Assembly (NCBI GenBank): GCA_026400565.1
Contig: JAPLOV010000215.1
Location: 1 to 42,971 of the forward strand
Reading direction: 5' to 3'
DNA from: Hyphomicrobiales bacterium
GTDB taxonomy: Bacteria; Pseudomonadota; Alphaproteobacteria; Rhizobiales; Beijerinckiaceae
DNA: 42,971 nt
Shown: positions 35,469 through 42,971 of the stretch, piece by piece
How the letters are laid out: each line of letters begins with the position of its first letter
Position numbering within the stretch: position 1 is the first letter of the stretch
Notes under the pieces: model-generated
The model's input: the letters and a program-made list of their open reading frames with translations, nothing else
Told to the model about the DNA's origin: nothing
The model's database searches: none
Translations under genes and position numbers: made by a program

Positions 35469-35756
35469 ATGTCCGTTGATGCAAAGACTGTCAGCCGTGT
35501 CGCCCATCTGGCCCGGATCGCCCTGCCCGAGGGCGAGGTCGCGCGGATGCAGGGCGAAATCAACGCCATGCTCGGCTTCGTCGAGCAACTCAACGAGGTT
35601 GATGTCGATGGCGTCGAGCCGATGACGTCGGTTATGCCGATGGTGATGAAAAAGCGCGCTGATCTGGTGACCGATGGCGGCATCGCGGCACAGATCGTGC
35701 AAAATGCCCCGCAGTCCGAGGATGACTATTTCATGGTGCCCAAAGTGGTCGAGTAA
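35469..35756 (+). CDS. gatC: Glutamyl-tRNA(Gln)/aspartyl-tRNA(Asn) amidotransferase subunit C
   Basis: Small subunit that holds GatA and GatB together in the transamidation pathway for Gln-tRNA. The 95 residues run [57 protein letters not shown] to the C-terminal [11 protein letters not shown], the standard GatC end. GAGAGG precedes ATG 35469. gatA follows by 97 bp. Confidence 0.96.
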   Translation: MSVDAKTVSRVAHLARIALPEGEVARMQGEINAMLGFVEQLNEVDVDGVEPMTSVMPMVMKKRADLVTDGGIAAQIVQNAPQSEDDYFMVPKVVE

Positions 35757-35853
35757 GCCGCCTGTTGGTGCCGATTGACCCCAGGCCCCGCATCGGCCCC
35801 CCGGCCGTTCCGTATTCCGGCACTTGCTGCCAGCACTTCCCGAAAAGACGACG

Positions 35854-37371
35854 ATGACCGACCTGACCACACTGACACTGACCGAGGCACGTGACGGGCT
35901 GAAGGCCAAGGCCTTCAGCGCCACCGAACTGGCGCAGGCCCATGTCGCCGCGATCGAGGCGGCCCGCGTGCTCAATGCCTATGTGCTGGAGACGCCAGAG
36001 ATCGCACTCAAGCAGGCTGAGGTCTCCGACGCCCGGCTGGCGAAGGGCGAGGGCGGTTGGCTCGAAGGCCTGCCGCTGGGCATCAAGGACCTGTATTGCA
36101 CGGCTGGAACCCGCACCACGGCGTGCTCGAACATCCTGCGCAACTTCGTGCCGACCTACGAATCGACCGTCACCAGCCAACTGTGGCGCGATGGCGCGGT
36201 GATGCTCGGCAAGCTCAACAATGACGAGTTCGCCATGGGCTCGTCGAACGAGACCTCGGCCTTTGGGCCGGTCATCAACCCCTGGCGGCGGGCTGGCAGT
36301 AATGTCAGCGTGGGAGCCGCAGACGTTGAAGGCACCCATCTGGTGCCGGGCGGTTCCTCGGGCGGCTCGTCCAGCGCCGTGGCAGCCCACCTCTGCCTTG
36401 CAGCGACCGCCACCGACACCGGCGGTTCGATCCGCCAGCCGGCGGCCTTTACCGGCACGGTCGGCATCAAGCCAACCTATGGCCGCTGCTCGCGCTGGGG
36501 CATCGTGGCCTTCGCCTCGTCGCTGGATCAGGCTGGCCCAATCGGCAAGACCGTGCGCGACTGCGCCGTCATGCTGCGCTCGATGTCCGGCCACGACCCG
36601 AAGGACACCACCTCTGTCGACATCGCCGTGCCCGATTACGAGAAAGCCATCGGCCGCTCGGTCAAGGGCATGAAGATCGGCATCCCGAAGGAGTATCGCC
36701 TCGACGGCATGCCGGCCGAGATCGAGAAGCTCTGGGCCGCCGGCATTGCCTGGTTGAGGGCCGCCGGTGCCGAGATCGTCGACATTTCCCTGCCGCATAC
36801 CCGCTATGCCCTGCCGGCCTATTACATTGTCGCGCCGGCCGAGGCCTCGTCAAATCTCGCGCGTTATGATGGCGTGCGCTACGGCTTGCGCGAACAGGGT
36901 CGTGACATCGCCGAGATGTATGAAAAGACCCGCGCTGCCGGCTTTGGCCGCGAGGTCCAGCGCCGCATCATGATCGGCACCTATGTGCTTTCGGCGGGCT
37001 ACTACGATGCCTACTATCTGCGCGCGCAGAAGGTCCGGACGCTGATCAAGAAGGATTTCGAGGACGTCTTCGCCGCCGGCATCCACGCCATCCTGACACC
37101 GGCCACGCCATCCGCTGCCTTCGGCATCGGCGAAAAGGGATCCGCAGACCCGGTCGAGATGTATCTCAACGACATCTTCACCGTGACCGTGAACATGGCC
37201 GGCTTGCCGGGCATCGCGGTGCCGGCCGGGCTCGATGCCGAGGGCCTGCCGCTCGGTCTCCAGCTCATCGGAAGGCCGTTCGACGAGGAGACGCTGTTCT
37301 CCCTGTCCGAAGTGATCGAGCAGGCCGCAGGGCGGTTTTCCGTGCAGCAGCGCTGGTGGACCGGAGCGTGA
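35854..37371 (+). CDS. gatA: Glutamyl-tRNA(Gln) amidotransferase subunit A
   Basis: Amidase subunit that frees ammonia from glutamine. The 505-residue product has the Ser-cisSer-Lys triad region: Lys78 in LGIKDLYC, Ser169 in [11 protein letters not shown] and a nucleophile-region Ser192 in [13 protein letters not shown]. The interval from Lys to the first Ser is about 15 residues longer than in the reference enzyme, because [26 protein letters not shown] carries extra residues before the GGSSGGS loop. The start ATG 35854 ([16 protein letters not shown]) is chosen over 35824. The stop overlaps a small membrane-protein ORF. gatB is not in the window. Confidence 0.96.
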   Translation: MTDLTTLTLTEARDGLKAKAFSATELAQAHVAAIEAARVLNAYVLETPEIALKQAEVSDARLAKGEGGWLEGLPLGIKDLYCTAGTRTTACSNILRNFVPTYESTVTSQLWRDGAVMLGKLNNDEFAMGSSNETSAFGPVINPWRRAGSNVSVGAADVEGTHLVPGGSSGGSSSAVAAHLCLAATATDTGGSIRQPAAFTGTVGIKPTYGRCSRWGIVAFASSLDQAGPIGKTVRDCAVMLRSMSGHDPKDTTSVDIAVPDYEKAIGRSVKGMKIGIPKEYRLDGMPAEIEKLWAAGIAWLRAAGAEIVDISLPHTRYALPAYYIVAPAEASSNLARYDGVRYGLREQGRDIAEMYEKTRAAGFGREVQRRIMIGTYVLSAGYYDAYYLRAQKVRTLIKKDFEDVFAAGIHAILTPATPSAAFGIGEKGSADPVEMYLNDIFTVTVNMAGLPGIAVPAGLDAEGLPLGLQLIGRPFDEETLFSLSEVIEQAAGRFSVQQRWWTGA

Positions 37372-37592
37372 ACCTCACCTTTGCCCGCTCCATGGCCATC
37401 GCCTGCCTGACGGTGACGCGGGCATTGTGCTGGATCACGGGCGGGCTGCTTTTGCTGCTCACCCTGGTGCAGTTCGTTCGCGGCGATATCGATGCACGTC
37501 CCGTGATGACGTTGTCTTCCGGACTGGTCTTTGTGGCCCTCGGGCTGGCCGCCAGCTGGGGCGCACGGCGCTTCGAGGACAAGGCAAGTTGA
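37368..37592 (+). CDS. Small membrane protein overlapping gatA end
   Basis: A 74-residue reading frame starting at a GTG that overlaps the gatA stop as GTGA; a GTG at 37356 and an ATG at 37392 are alternatives. It has two hydrophobic segments ([18 protein letters not shown] and [21 protein letters not shown]), consistent with a two-helix inner-membrane protein. The coupling to gatA and clean codon usage support a real gene. The family is not recognised. Confidence 0.6.
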   Translation: MNLTFARSMAIACLTVTRALCWITGGLLLLLTLVQFVRGDIDARPVMTLSSGLVFVALGLAASWGARRFEDKAS

Positions 37593-37706
37593 TCCGGCCC
37601 CTGGACGGTTCGGCTGGCGCTGGCCGACATTGTACCGCCGCTGCATCCACCGGCTTGGATTGCGCGTAAAGACCGTTAAACTAGTTGATCTTGTCAGGAG
37701 CGCGCC

Positions 37707-38273
37707 ATGCCGGATCGGCGAATGGTTCTCGGAAGCGGACTTGCACTGATGCTCGCAGGACGGGCGGATGCGACCACACCGGTCAGCACAGCCTACGCCT
37801 TCAGCTTCGAGGGGATCGAGGGTGGCAACATCGATCTGGGCCAGCATCGCGGCAAGCTGCTGCTGGTCGTCAACACCGCCTCACGCTGCGGATTCACAGG
37901 CCAGTATGCCGGCTTGCAAAGCCTGTGGACACGCTACAGGACGCGCGGATTGACCGTGGTCGGCGTCCCGGCCAATGACTTCGCCGGTCAGGAGCCCGGC
38001 TCGAACGAGGATATTCTCGGCTTCTGTTCCAGCCGCTTCGGCGTAACCTTTCCGCTCGCTGCAAAGTCTGTCGTACTTGGTGAAGGCGCGCATCCGTTCT
38101 ATCGCTGGGCAGCCGGTCAGCGTCCGTCAGAAACGCCACGCTGGAACTTCCACAAGTATCTGATCGGTCGCGACGGGCGCATTGCGGCGGTGTTTCCGAC
38201 CTCGGTTGAGCCAACCGACCCGCGCGTCATCACCGCCATTGAACGGGCACTTGTCGGCGGCAGCGGGGCCTGA
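37707..38273 (+). CDS. Exported glutathione peroxidase-family protein
   Basis: Thiol peroxidase of the GPx fold, 188 residues. The core reads LLLVVNTASRCGFTGQY with peroxidatic Cys61, GVPANDFAGQEPGSNEDILGFC with the conserved Gln, and RWNFHKYLIGRDG with the Trp-Asn pair, so the catalytic tetrad is complete. The N-terminus MPDRRMVLGSGLALMLAG is an export signal with a twin-Arg, suggesting periplasmic location. AGGAG precedes the ATG. The substrate in the periplasm is more likely thioredoxin-like than glutathione; this is inferred from non-animal members of the family. Confidence 0.9.
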   Translation: MPDRRMVLGSGLALMLAGRADATTPVSTAYAFSFEGIEGGNIDLGQHRGKLLLVVNTASRCGFTGQYAGLQSLWTRYRTRGLTVVGVPANDFAGQEPGSNEDILGFCSSRFGVTFPLAAKSVVLGEGAHPFYRWAAGQRPSETPRWNFHKYLIGRDGRIAAVFPTSVEPTDPRVITAIERALVGGSGA

Positions 38274-38372
38274 CGACGCGATTCATTCCGGCGGGCGTGC
38301 CCGGGCGATTGCCGGTTGCTTGTTCTGCGCCGCTCGCTGACACTGGTCGTCGGTGAGCCGCTGGAGCCTGAC

Positions 38373-39350
38373 ATGTTCAACCGCAGAACCCTGTTGGTGG
38401 GTCTGGCCAGCGTGGCAGCAGCTTCCCAGTCGGGCCGTGCCCGCGCTCAGGCCTATCCCTCCCGGTCGATCACCTTGCTGGTGCCGTTTGCCGCCGCCGG
38501 GGGCACTGACATCGCCGCGCGCCAGCTGGGCGAGAGTCTGTCGCAAACGCTGGGCCAGACCATCGTCATCGAGAACCGGCCCGGTGCCAACGGCATCGTT
38601 GCCGGGCAAGCGCTGCTCAAGGCCGATCCGGATGGCTACACCCTGCTTGTGGCGACTGCGGCCAGCTTCGCGGCCGCGCCCGCGCTGGGCCAGAAGCTGC
38701 CCTATGACGTCGGGAAGGATTTTGCGCCTGTCGGCATGCTCGGGCTGTTTCCGCTGGTTCTGAATGTTGCGCCTGGCTTGCCGGTGGCCACGCTGGCGGA
38801 GTTTATCGCCTATGCCAAGGCCCGCCCGGGCCAGCTCAACTTCGCCTCGGCCGGCGTCGGCGGAACCAATCATCTCGTCTTCGAGATGATCATGCGCGCC
38901 GCCGGCATCACGCTGGCCCATGTGCCCTATCGCGGCGCGGGGCTGGCGCAGGCCGATGTGATGAGCGGTCAGGTGCAGGTCATGGTCGATTCGCTCGCAG
39001 CCAGTCTGGGCAATATCCAGGGCAGCAAGCTGAAAGCGCTGGCGGTCACCACAGCCGATCGGCAGCCGCTTCTGGTATCCGTCCCGACCCTGAAAGAAAG
39101 CGGCGTCGATCTGGTCTATCCCGGATGGGCCTCAATCGTGGCGCACGCGGCCACCCCGCCGGGCGTGCTGGCGCGGCTCACCGCAGCGATCAACACCGCG
39201 ATGCAAAGCGACGCTCTGGTGAGCCGTTATCAAGAACTGGTCATCCAGCCGGTCGCATGGAGCGCTGCCGAGACGACCCGCTACATGGCAGCCGACCGCA
39301 ACGGGCTGATCGAACTGTCACGGGCGACCGGTATCAGGCTCGAACAGTAG
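38373..39350 (+). CDS. Tripartite tricarboxylate transporter substrate-binding protein (Bug/TctC family)
   Basis: Periplasmic binding protein of 325 residues with an Arg-Arg-bearing signal (MFNRRTLLVGLASVAAA...ARAQAYP). The Bug fold is clear: PSRSITLLVPFAAAGGTDIAARQLGESLSQTLGQTIVIENRPGANG, then GYTLL, LNFASAGVGGTNHL, and HVPYRGAGLAQADVMSGQVQVMVD. GGAG precedes the chosen ATG. No tctA/tctB membrane genes are nearby, so it is an orphan, as is common in this expanded family. The ligand is likely a carboxylate, but its identity is open. Confidence 0.92.
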   Translation: MFNRRTLLVGLASVAAASQSGRARAQAYPSRSITLLVPFAAAGGTDIAARQLGESLSQTLGQTIVIENRPGANGIVAGQALLKADPDGYTLLVATAASFAAAPALGQKLPYDVGKDFAPVGMLGLFPLVLNVAPGLPVATLAEFIAYAKARPGQLNFASAGVGGTNHLVFEMIMRAAGITLAHVPYRGAGLAQADVMSGQVQVMVDSLAASLGNIQGSKLKALAVTTADRQPLLVSVPTLKESGVDLVYPGWASIVAHAATPPGVLARLTAAINTAMQSDALVSRYQELVIQPVAWSAAETTRYMAADRNGLIELSRATGIRLEQ

Positions 39351-39393
39351 CGCGGCGCGAGGGCGCCAGGCCGCTTCTTTCGCCTGAAACGAT

Positions 39394-39417
39394 AACAGCC
39401 GCCCTAAGGCGGCTGTT
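39394..39417. terminator. Bidirectional hairpin between the TctC-type gene and ndk
   Basis: AACAGCCGCC and GGCGGCTGTT pair over 10 bp with loop CTAA. It lies between convergent genes ending at 39350 and 39441. Neither side has a strong T-run (ATCGTTTC on the minus side), so it is a plausible but weak two-way terminator. Confidence 0.6.
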
Positions 39418-39440
39418 GTGAACAACCTGCGGCGATGATC

Positions 39441-39863
39441 TCAGCCGACGATCTCGTTGCCCGCAAAGAACTGGGCGATTTCCTGCGCTGCCGTCTCCGG
39501 CGCGTCGGAGCCATGGGCCGTGTTTTCGCCGACCGACAGGGCGAACAGCTTGCGGATGGTACCTTCCGCGGCGTTGGCCGGGTTGGTTGCGCCCATCACG
39601 TCACGATAGGTGGCAATGGCGTTCTCGCCTTCGAGCACCTGCACGACCACCGGGCCGGAGGTCATGAAGTCGCACAACTCGCCGAAGAACGGGCGTGCGG
39701 CATGTACGGAATAGAAGGTTTCGGCCTGGGCACGCGTCATCAGGATTCGCTTCTGGGCGACGATACGCAGCCCGGCCTTCTCGATCACGGCGTTGACGGC
39801 GCCGGTCAGGTTGCGCTTCGTGGCGTCCGGCTTGATGATCGAAAAAGTGCGCTGAATGGCCAT
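39441..39863 (-). CDS. ndk: Nucleoside diphosphate kinase
   Basis: Transfers the gamma phosphate between nucleoside tri- and diphosphates. The 140-residue protein starts [18 protein letters not shown] with AAGGA upstream of ATG 39863. Then come [51 protein letters not shown], and the catalytic His in [16 protein letters not shown]. All active-site residues are present and the length is normal. Confidence 0.97.
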   Translation of the reverse strand: MAIQRTFSIIKPDATKRNLTGAVNAVIEKAGLRIVAQKRILMTRAQAETFYSVHAARPFFGELCDFMTSGPVVVQVLEGENAIATYRDVMGATNPANAAEGTIRKLFALSVGENTAHGSDAPETAAQEIAQFFAGNEIVG

Positions 39864-40018
39864 GGAACAATCCTTGATGTGGTCCAAATTCGGAAAGCGG
39901 GCTTATAGCCGCCGCAACCGAAGCCCACAAGCGGGGATTGACACCGTCTTGCGGACGACATGACGGATGCGGCTTGGCAGCCTCGGGGCCGCTTCTTGTG
40001 CCGCATCCAGATGTCGGT

Positions 40019-40288
40019 TCAATGACGGGTGATCAGGGCCCTTGCCTCGCGCAGCGCTGCGGCGATCTCGTCCGGTGTCATCTCGGAGGCGAGTTCCGCC
40101 CGGCGCTGGACCGCCTCGCGGTAGCCCTGCATCACGGCCACGTTGAACCACTTGTGCGCTGCGACCAGATCGATCGGCTGCGTGCGGCCCGAAGCATAGA
40201 CGAGGCCAAGCTCGTAGCAGGCTTCCCCCGTCATCGCAGCCGGAGCCGCCGCAACCGCATCGGTCTGTTCCACCATCTGACGTGCCAT
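40019..40288 (-). CDS. Sel1-repeat-like small protein
   Basis: An 89-residue protein from ATG 40288. The central part, CYELGLVYASGRTQPIDLVAAHKWFNVAVMQGYREAVQRRAELASEM, is one Sel1/TPR-like helix pair, followed by a last helix (TPDEIAAALREARAL). This single-repeat protein is frequent in Rhizobiales beside ndk. The reading frame continues upstream to 40498, but no supported start is seen there. A protein-protein interaction role is the usual inference for Sel1 repeats. Confidence 0.82.
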   Translation of the reverse strand: MARQMVEQTDAVAAAPAAMTGEACYELGLVYASGRTQPIDLVAAHKWFNVAVMQGYREAVQRRAELASEMTPDEIAAALREARALITRH

Positions 40289-40718
40289 CTGAACCACCCT
40301 GTCTGTTTGTCCACTGCCGAAGTCGCCAGCCGTTCTGTTGCGCTGGTCGTTGGCATGATCATGGGTGGGAGATGCGAAAATTTGTCTAAAATGCGCGCTA
40401 AATTGTCCGTAAACAGCCGGTTTGGTGCAAGGCAGATTCAGCTTCCAGAAACCGCGAAAGCGCGGATTGATCAAACAAATCAACGATTCATGGATCATTC
40501 ATGACTCAAGCTCGCAACGCTTGATTCACCCTTGCGCAAGCTCGTGAGGACGTCTCAGCCAGCCATCATCCCTTCCCGGTCATTCCGGCCTTGCGCCGGG
40601 ATCAGCCTGCGCGCCGCGCTGCCGGGCTTGATGCCAGCCACCTCAATGCGCTGTGCCGCATGTTATCCCGGCTCCGGGGCCAGGATGACGGCGACAAGTG
40701 CTAGGGCGTTGGCTGTGG
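40289..40718. other. 430-bp intergenic region with no gene
   Basis: No convincing coding frame is present between the Sel1-like gene and rnd; longer ORFs here overlap repeat DNA. The left part (40380-40530) is less GC-rich and contains CAAGC-N7-GCTTG style small hairpins (for example 40506-40524). It probably holds the promoter of the Sel1-like gene. The right part is the palindromic element at 40579-40690. Confidence 0.6.
40579..40690. repeat. REP-like composite palindrome 3
   Basis: Begins GGTCATTCCGG and closes CCAGGATGACG, giving imperfect inverted ends. Inside are CCGGC-CTTGC-GCCGG and CCCGG-style pairs. The GTCATTCC end matches those of the two elements near pyrC, so it is probably a third member of the same dispersed family, here just after the 3' end of rnd. 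Confidence 0.5.
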
Positions 40719-41861
40719 TCAGGCCTCGACCGTCACCTTGCCGTCGCGCATGCGCAGAGAAAGCTGCCCGGTCTTGAGGGCCAGTGCCTTCTCGCCAAAT
40801 AGCGTGCGCCGCCATCCCTTGAGGGCCGGCACGTCGGCACCGTCATCGTTCGCGATGGCTTCGAGGTCATCGACCGTGGCGATGATCTTGGGCGCGACCC
40901 GCTCTGAATCGGATACCGCCTTGAGCAGCACCTTCATCAGATCCAGCACCGCGCCGTTGCCGCCGTGGCGCTCCGGCCGTTCGAGACGCGGCAACGTCTT
41001 GTGGTCGACGGCGAGGGCACGCTCGACGGCGGCGAGCACATCGGCCCCGGCGCGCGAGCGCTCGAAGCCGCGCGGCAGCGACCGCAGGTCCGACAGCGCC
41101 TCAGGCTCGCGCGGGGCGCGCTGCACGATGTCCATCAGCGCGTCGTCCTTGAGGACGCGTCCGCGCGGCACATCCTTGCTCTGGGCCTCGGTTTCGCGCC
41201 ATGCCGCAATCTCGATCAGCAGGGCCACCTCGCGTGGCTTGCGCACCCGGCCCTTGAGTCGCATCCAGGCATCCTCGGGCTTGGTCTCGTAGGTGCCTGG
41301 ATGATTGAGCACGGCCATTTCCTCGACCAGCCATTCGGTGCGGCCGGTCTGTTCGAGGTCGGATTTGAGGGCGATGTAGATGTCGCGCAGGTGGGTCACG
41401 TCCGACAGGGCATAGACGAGTTGCGCCTCGCTGAGCGGACGGCGCGACCAGTCGGTGAAGCGCGAGGATTTGTCGATCCTGGCCTTGGCGAGGTCGTTGG
41501 CGAGTTGCTCGTAACCGACCGAGTCGCCATAGCCGCAGACCATGGCGGCGATCTGGGTATCGAACAGCGGCGTCGGCAGCATCCTGCCGAGGTTCCAGAC
41601 GATTTCGAGGTCCTGCCGCGCGGCATGAAAGACCTTCATCACGCGCTGGTCGGCCATCAGGGCAAAGAACGGGGCGAGATCAAGCTCAGGCGCGAGCGGG
41701 TCGACCAGCAGCCCTTCATCCGGAGACGCCATCTGGAGCAGGCACAGCTTCGGATAATAGGTCGAGTCGCGCAGGAACTCCGTGTCGATTGTGACAAACG
41801 GGTGGGTTGCCAAGCGTGCGCAGGTGGCGGCCAAATCCGCCGTGGTCGTGATCAGGTTCAT
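40719..41861 (-). CDS. rnd: Ribonuclease D
   Basis: 3'-5' exoribonuclease in tRNA and structured RNA maturation. The 380-residue protein has the DEDDy residues in [56 protein letters not shown] and [13 protein letters not shown]. An HRDC domain follows around residues 210-290 ([25 protein letters not shown]). ATG 41861 directly follows an in-frame GTG at 41864; either may start translation. Length is normal. Confidence 0.96.
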   Translation of the reverse strand: MNLITTTADLAATCARLATHPFVTIDTEFLRDSTYYPKLCLLQMASPDEGLLVDPLAPELDLAPFFALMADQRVMKVFHAARQDLEIVWNLGRMLPTPLFDTQIAAMVCGYGDSVGYEQLANDLAKARIDKSSRFTDWSRRPLSEAQLVYALSDVTHLRDIYIALKSDLEQTGRTEWLVEEMAVLNHPGTYETKPEDAWMRLKGRVRKPREVALLIEIAAWRETEAQSKDVPRGRVLKDDALMDIVQRAPREPEALSDLRSLPRGFERSRAGADVLAAVERALAVDHKTLPRLERPERHGGNGAVLDLMKVLLKAVSDSERVAPKIIATVDDLEAIANDDGADVPALKGWRRTLFGEKALALKTGQLSLRMRDGKVTVEA

Positions 41862-41910
41862 CACCTGCGCATTAGCCTGTGTCAGCGAGGGCGTCGAGTC
41901 CCTCGCCGTT

Positions 41911-41978
41911 CCTCAATTGGCCAAGATCCTCAATAGGCCAAGGTCCTCAATAGGCCAAGGTCCTCAATAGGCCATGAG
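41911..41978. repeat. 17-bp tandem repeat, four units
   Basis: CCTCAATAGGCCAAGGT is repeated at 41928-41944 and 41945-41961, with variant units at 41911-41927 and 41962-41978. The last unit includes the stop codon and final codons of the universal stress gene (minus strand), so each other unit holds a TATTGAGGA copy of that end. It lies in the gap before rnd. Expansion by slippage is likely. Confidence 0.9.
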
Positions 41979-42830
41979 CAGCGGTGTCGCCGCCTGCTGG
42001 ATCATCGAGACCGTCACGCCGCCAAGCATGAACTGGCGCAGGCGCGAGTGGCCATAGCCGCCCATCGCGATCAGGTCCGCGCCGGATGCCGTGGCATGGT
42101 CGTCCAGTTGCCGGGCCACGGGGCCGGTTGCAACAGAGAGTTCGACGATGTTGGCATGCACACCCTTGCGGGACAGGTGCCGCGCGAAATCGGCACCCGG
42201 CAGCGTGCTCGACAGATCCTTGTCGCCCAGCACCGAGACGATATCGACATGCTTGATGCTTTCGAACAGGGACAGCATGTCGGACGCGGCCCGTGCCGCA
42301 TGCGCTGTGCCATCCCACGCCAGCATCGCCTTGCTGGCACCGGAGATCGGTGCCCGCTTCGGGGTTGCCACCAGAATTGGCCTGCCCGAACGGAACAACG
42401 CCTCTTCCAAGATCATGGCGCGCGAGTCCATCGCCGCTTCGGGCTGGTCGACGATGATCAGATCCGACGCCCGCGCCGCACGGATCGCGGTTTCCCCGGC
42501 ATCGCCGCCATGGTCCATCATCACGGAGATATCGGCGATGACGCCGGCAATCCGCGCTGCCGTGCGGGCCTTGTCGGCAGCCTCATCGGCCTTGGCCTTG
42601 GCCTTGGCATTGAGGTCCGCCACCAGAGATGACGCCAGCGTCATCCACATTGGCGAATAGGGTGTGGCCAGATGCTGGGCCGCGAGCGTGATGGTCAAGT
42701 GTGCGCCGTGCCGTGTGGCAAGTGCCAGTGCCTGCTGCAGCGCGGCATCGGGCAGGCTCTCGCCAACACGGATCACGCAGGCGATGTCGGCAAGGTGCTT
42801 CACGGCGGGGGACTGGGGGGAACTGGTCAT
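41964..42830 (-). CDS. Universal stress protein
   Basis: A 288-residue tandem UspA-fold protein. The C-terminal domain has SKAMLAWDGTAHAARAASDML and GADLIAMGGYGHSRLRQFMLGGVTVSMIQQAATPLLMAY, the G-2x-G-9x-G(S/T) nucleotide-binding pattern in slightly changed form. The N-terminal half is a more diverged Usp-like domain (VIRVGESLPDAALQQALALATRHGAHLTIT). The start at ATG 42830 (MTSSPQSP) is used instead of the GTG at 42866. The last codons sit inside a 17-bp tandem repeat. Confidence 0.9.
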   Translation of the reverse strand: MTSSPQSPAVKHLADIACVIRVGESLPDAALQQALALATRHGAHLTITLAAQHLATPYSPMWMTLASSLVADLNAKAKAKADEAADKARTAARIAGVIADISVMMDHGGDAGETAIRAARASDLIIVDQPEAAMDSRAMILEEALFRSGRPILVATPKRAPISGASKAMLAWDGTAHAARAASDMLSLFESIKHVDIVSVLGDKDLSSTLPGADFARHLSRKGVHANIVELSVATGPVARQLDDHATASGADLIAMGGYGHSRLRQFMLGGVTVSMIQQAATPLLMAY

Positions 42831-42937
42831 GCGGAGCCTCTTCTGAGCAGGAGAAAACACCGCCAACCTAGTCGCATATCTGAACCCGGATCGTGACGTG
42901 GATCAATGATCCGTTGATGTCGCACGCCACTGCAGGC

Positions 42938-42971
42938 TCACAGCGGAATGTTGTCGTGCTTGCGCCAGGGC
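42938..42971 (-). CDS. pccB: C-terminal codons of a carboxyltransferase, probably propionyl-CoA carboxylase beta
   Basis: Only ten codons and the stop are inside the window: PWRKHDNIPL then TGA (42938-42940). This ending closely resembles the normal C-terminus of alphaproteobacterial propionyl-CoA carboxylase beta subunits (PWKKHGNIPL type). The identification rests on this short tail only; a related acyl-CoA carboxylase beta subunit is possible. Confidence 0.55.
   Translation of the reverse strand, partial: PWRKHDNIPL

Overview
The window is chromosomal DNA from a GC-rich alphaproteobacterium, most likely order Hyphomicrobiales (Rhizobiales). This rests on gene order and protein families: nrdR-ribD-ribE-ribH-nusB-thiL near glyA and hppA; the omlA / cbp3-yceD-plsX-fabH-ihfA-merR block; ruvX divergent from gatC-gatA; and a metal-ligand-less dihydroorotase paralogue of the pyrBC type. 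No rRNA, tRNA, CRISPR array, phage or complete insertion sequence was recognised.

Layout. 1-9449 (mostly minus strand): the 5' part of the proton-pumping pyrophosphatase hppA, an MFS transporter, the riboflavin/thiamine/transcription operon, a small secreted protein, a broken SGNH hydrolase and glyA. 9613-14691: BamE-like lipoprotein on minus, then the plus-strand fatty acid/phospholipid block ending in ihfA and a MerR regulator. 14701-22145: an accessory catabolic region with a decayed hydantoinase A remnant and a minus-strand operon of GntR regulator, TRAP transporter (dctP-dctQ-dctM), zinc alcohol dehydrogenase of L-idonate type and enolase-superfamily dehydratase. It looks like a sugar-acid uptake and oxidation pathway under a FadR-type regulator with a perfect 15-bp operator upstream. 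22246-25819: pyrC-like and pyrB genes separated by about 0.9 kb of REP-like palindromes, a dead GIY-YIG gene and an AT-rich membrane-protein gene. 26069-33118: topA, a DUF2189 membrane protein, plsY, a frameshifted dprA, a small hypothetical protein and a frameshifted AEC transporter. 33376-34740: two Tyr-rich envelope-type paralogues and a terminator. 34787-39417: ruvX, gatCA, a small membrane protein, an exported glutathione peroxidase and an orphan TctC-type binding protein. 39441-42971: ndk, a Sel1-like protein, a repeat-bearing intergenic region, rnd, a universal stress protein and the last codons of a propionyl-CoA carboxylase beta-like gene.

The most striking property is the number of damaged genes beside intact housekeeping genes: ribH (deletion with frameshift), an SGNH hydrolase (amber), hyuA (many lesions), a GIY-YIG gene (ochre), dprA (at least three frameshifts) and an AEC transporter (one extra G). 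ihfA has lost, in frame, the segment that encodes the DNA-binding arm. This may mean active gene decay or a sequence rich in small indel errors; the sequence alone cannot decide. I found no clearly new defence or biosynthetic system. The best candidates for new biology are the arm-less IHF alpha, the GntR/TRAP sugar-acid operon with its triplicated start region, and the AT-rich membrane ORF coupled to pyrB.
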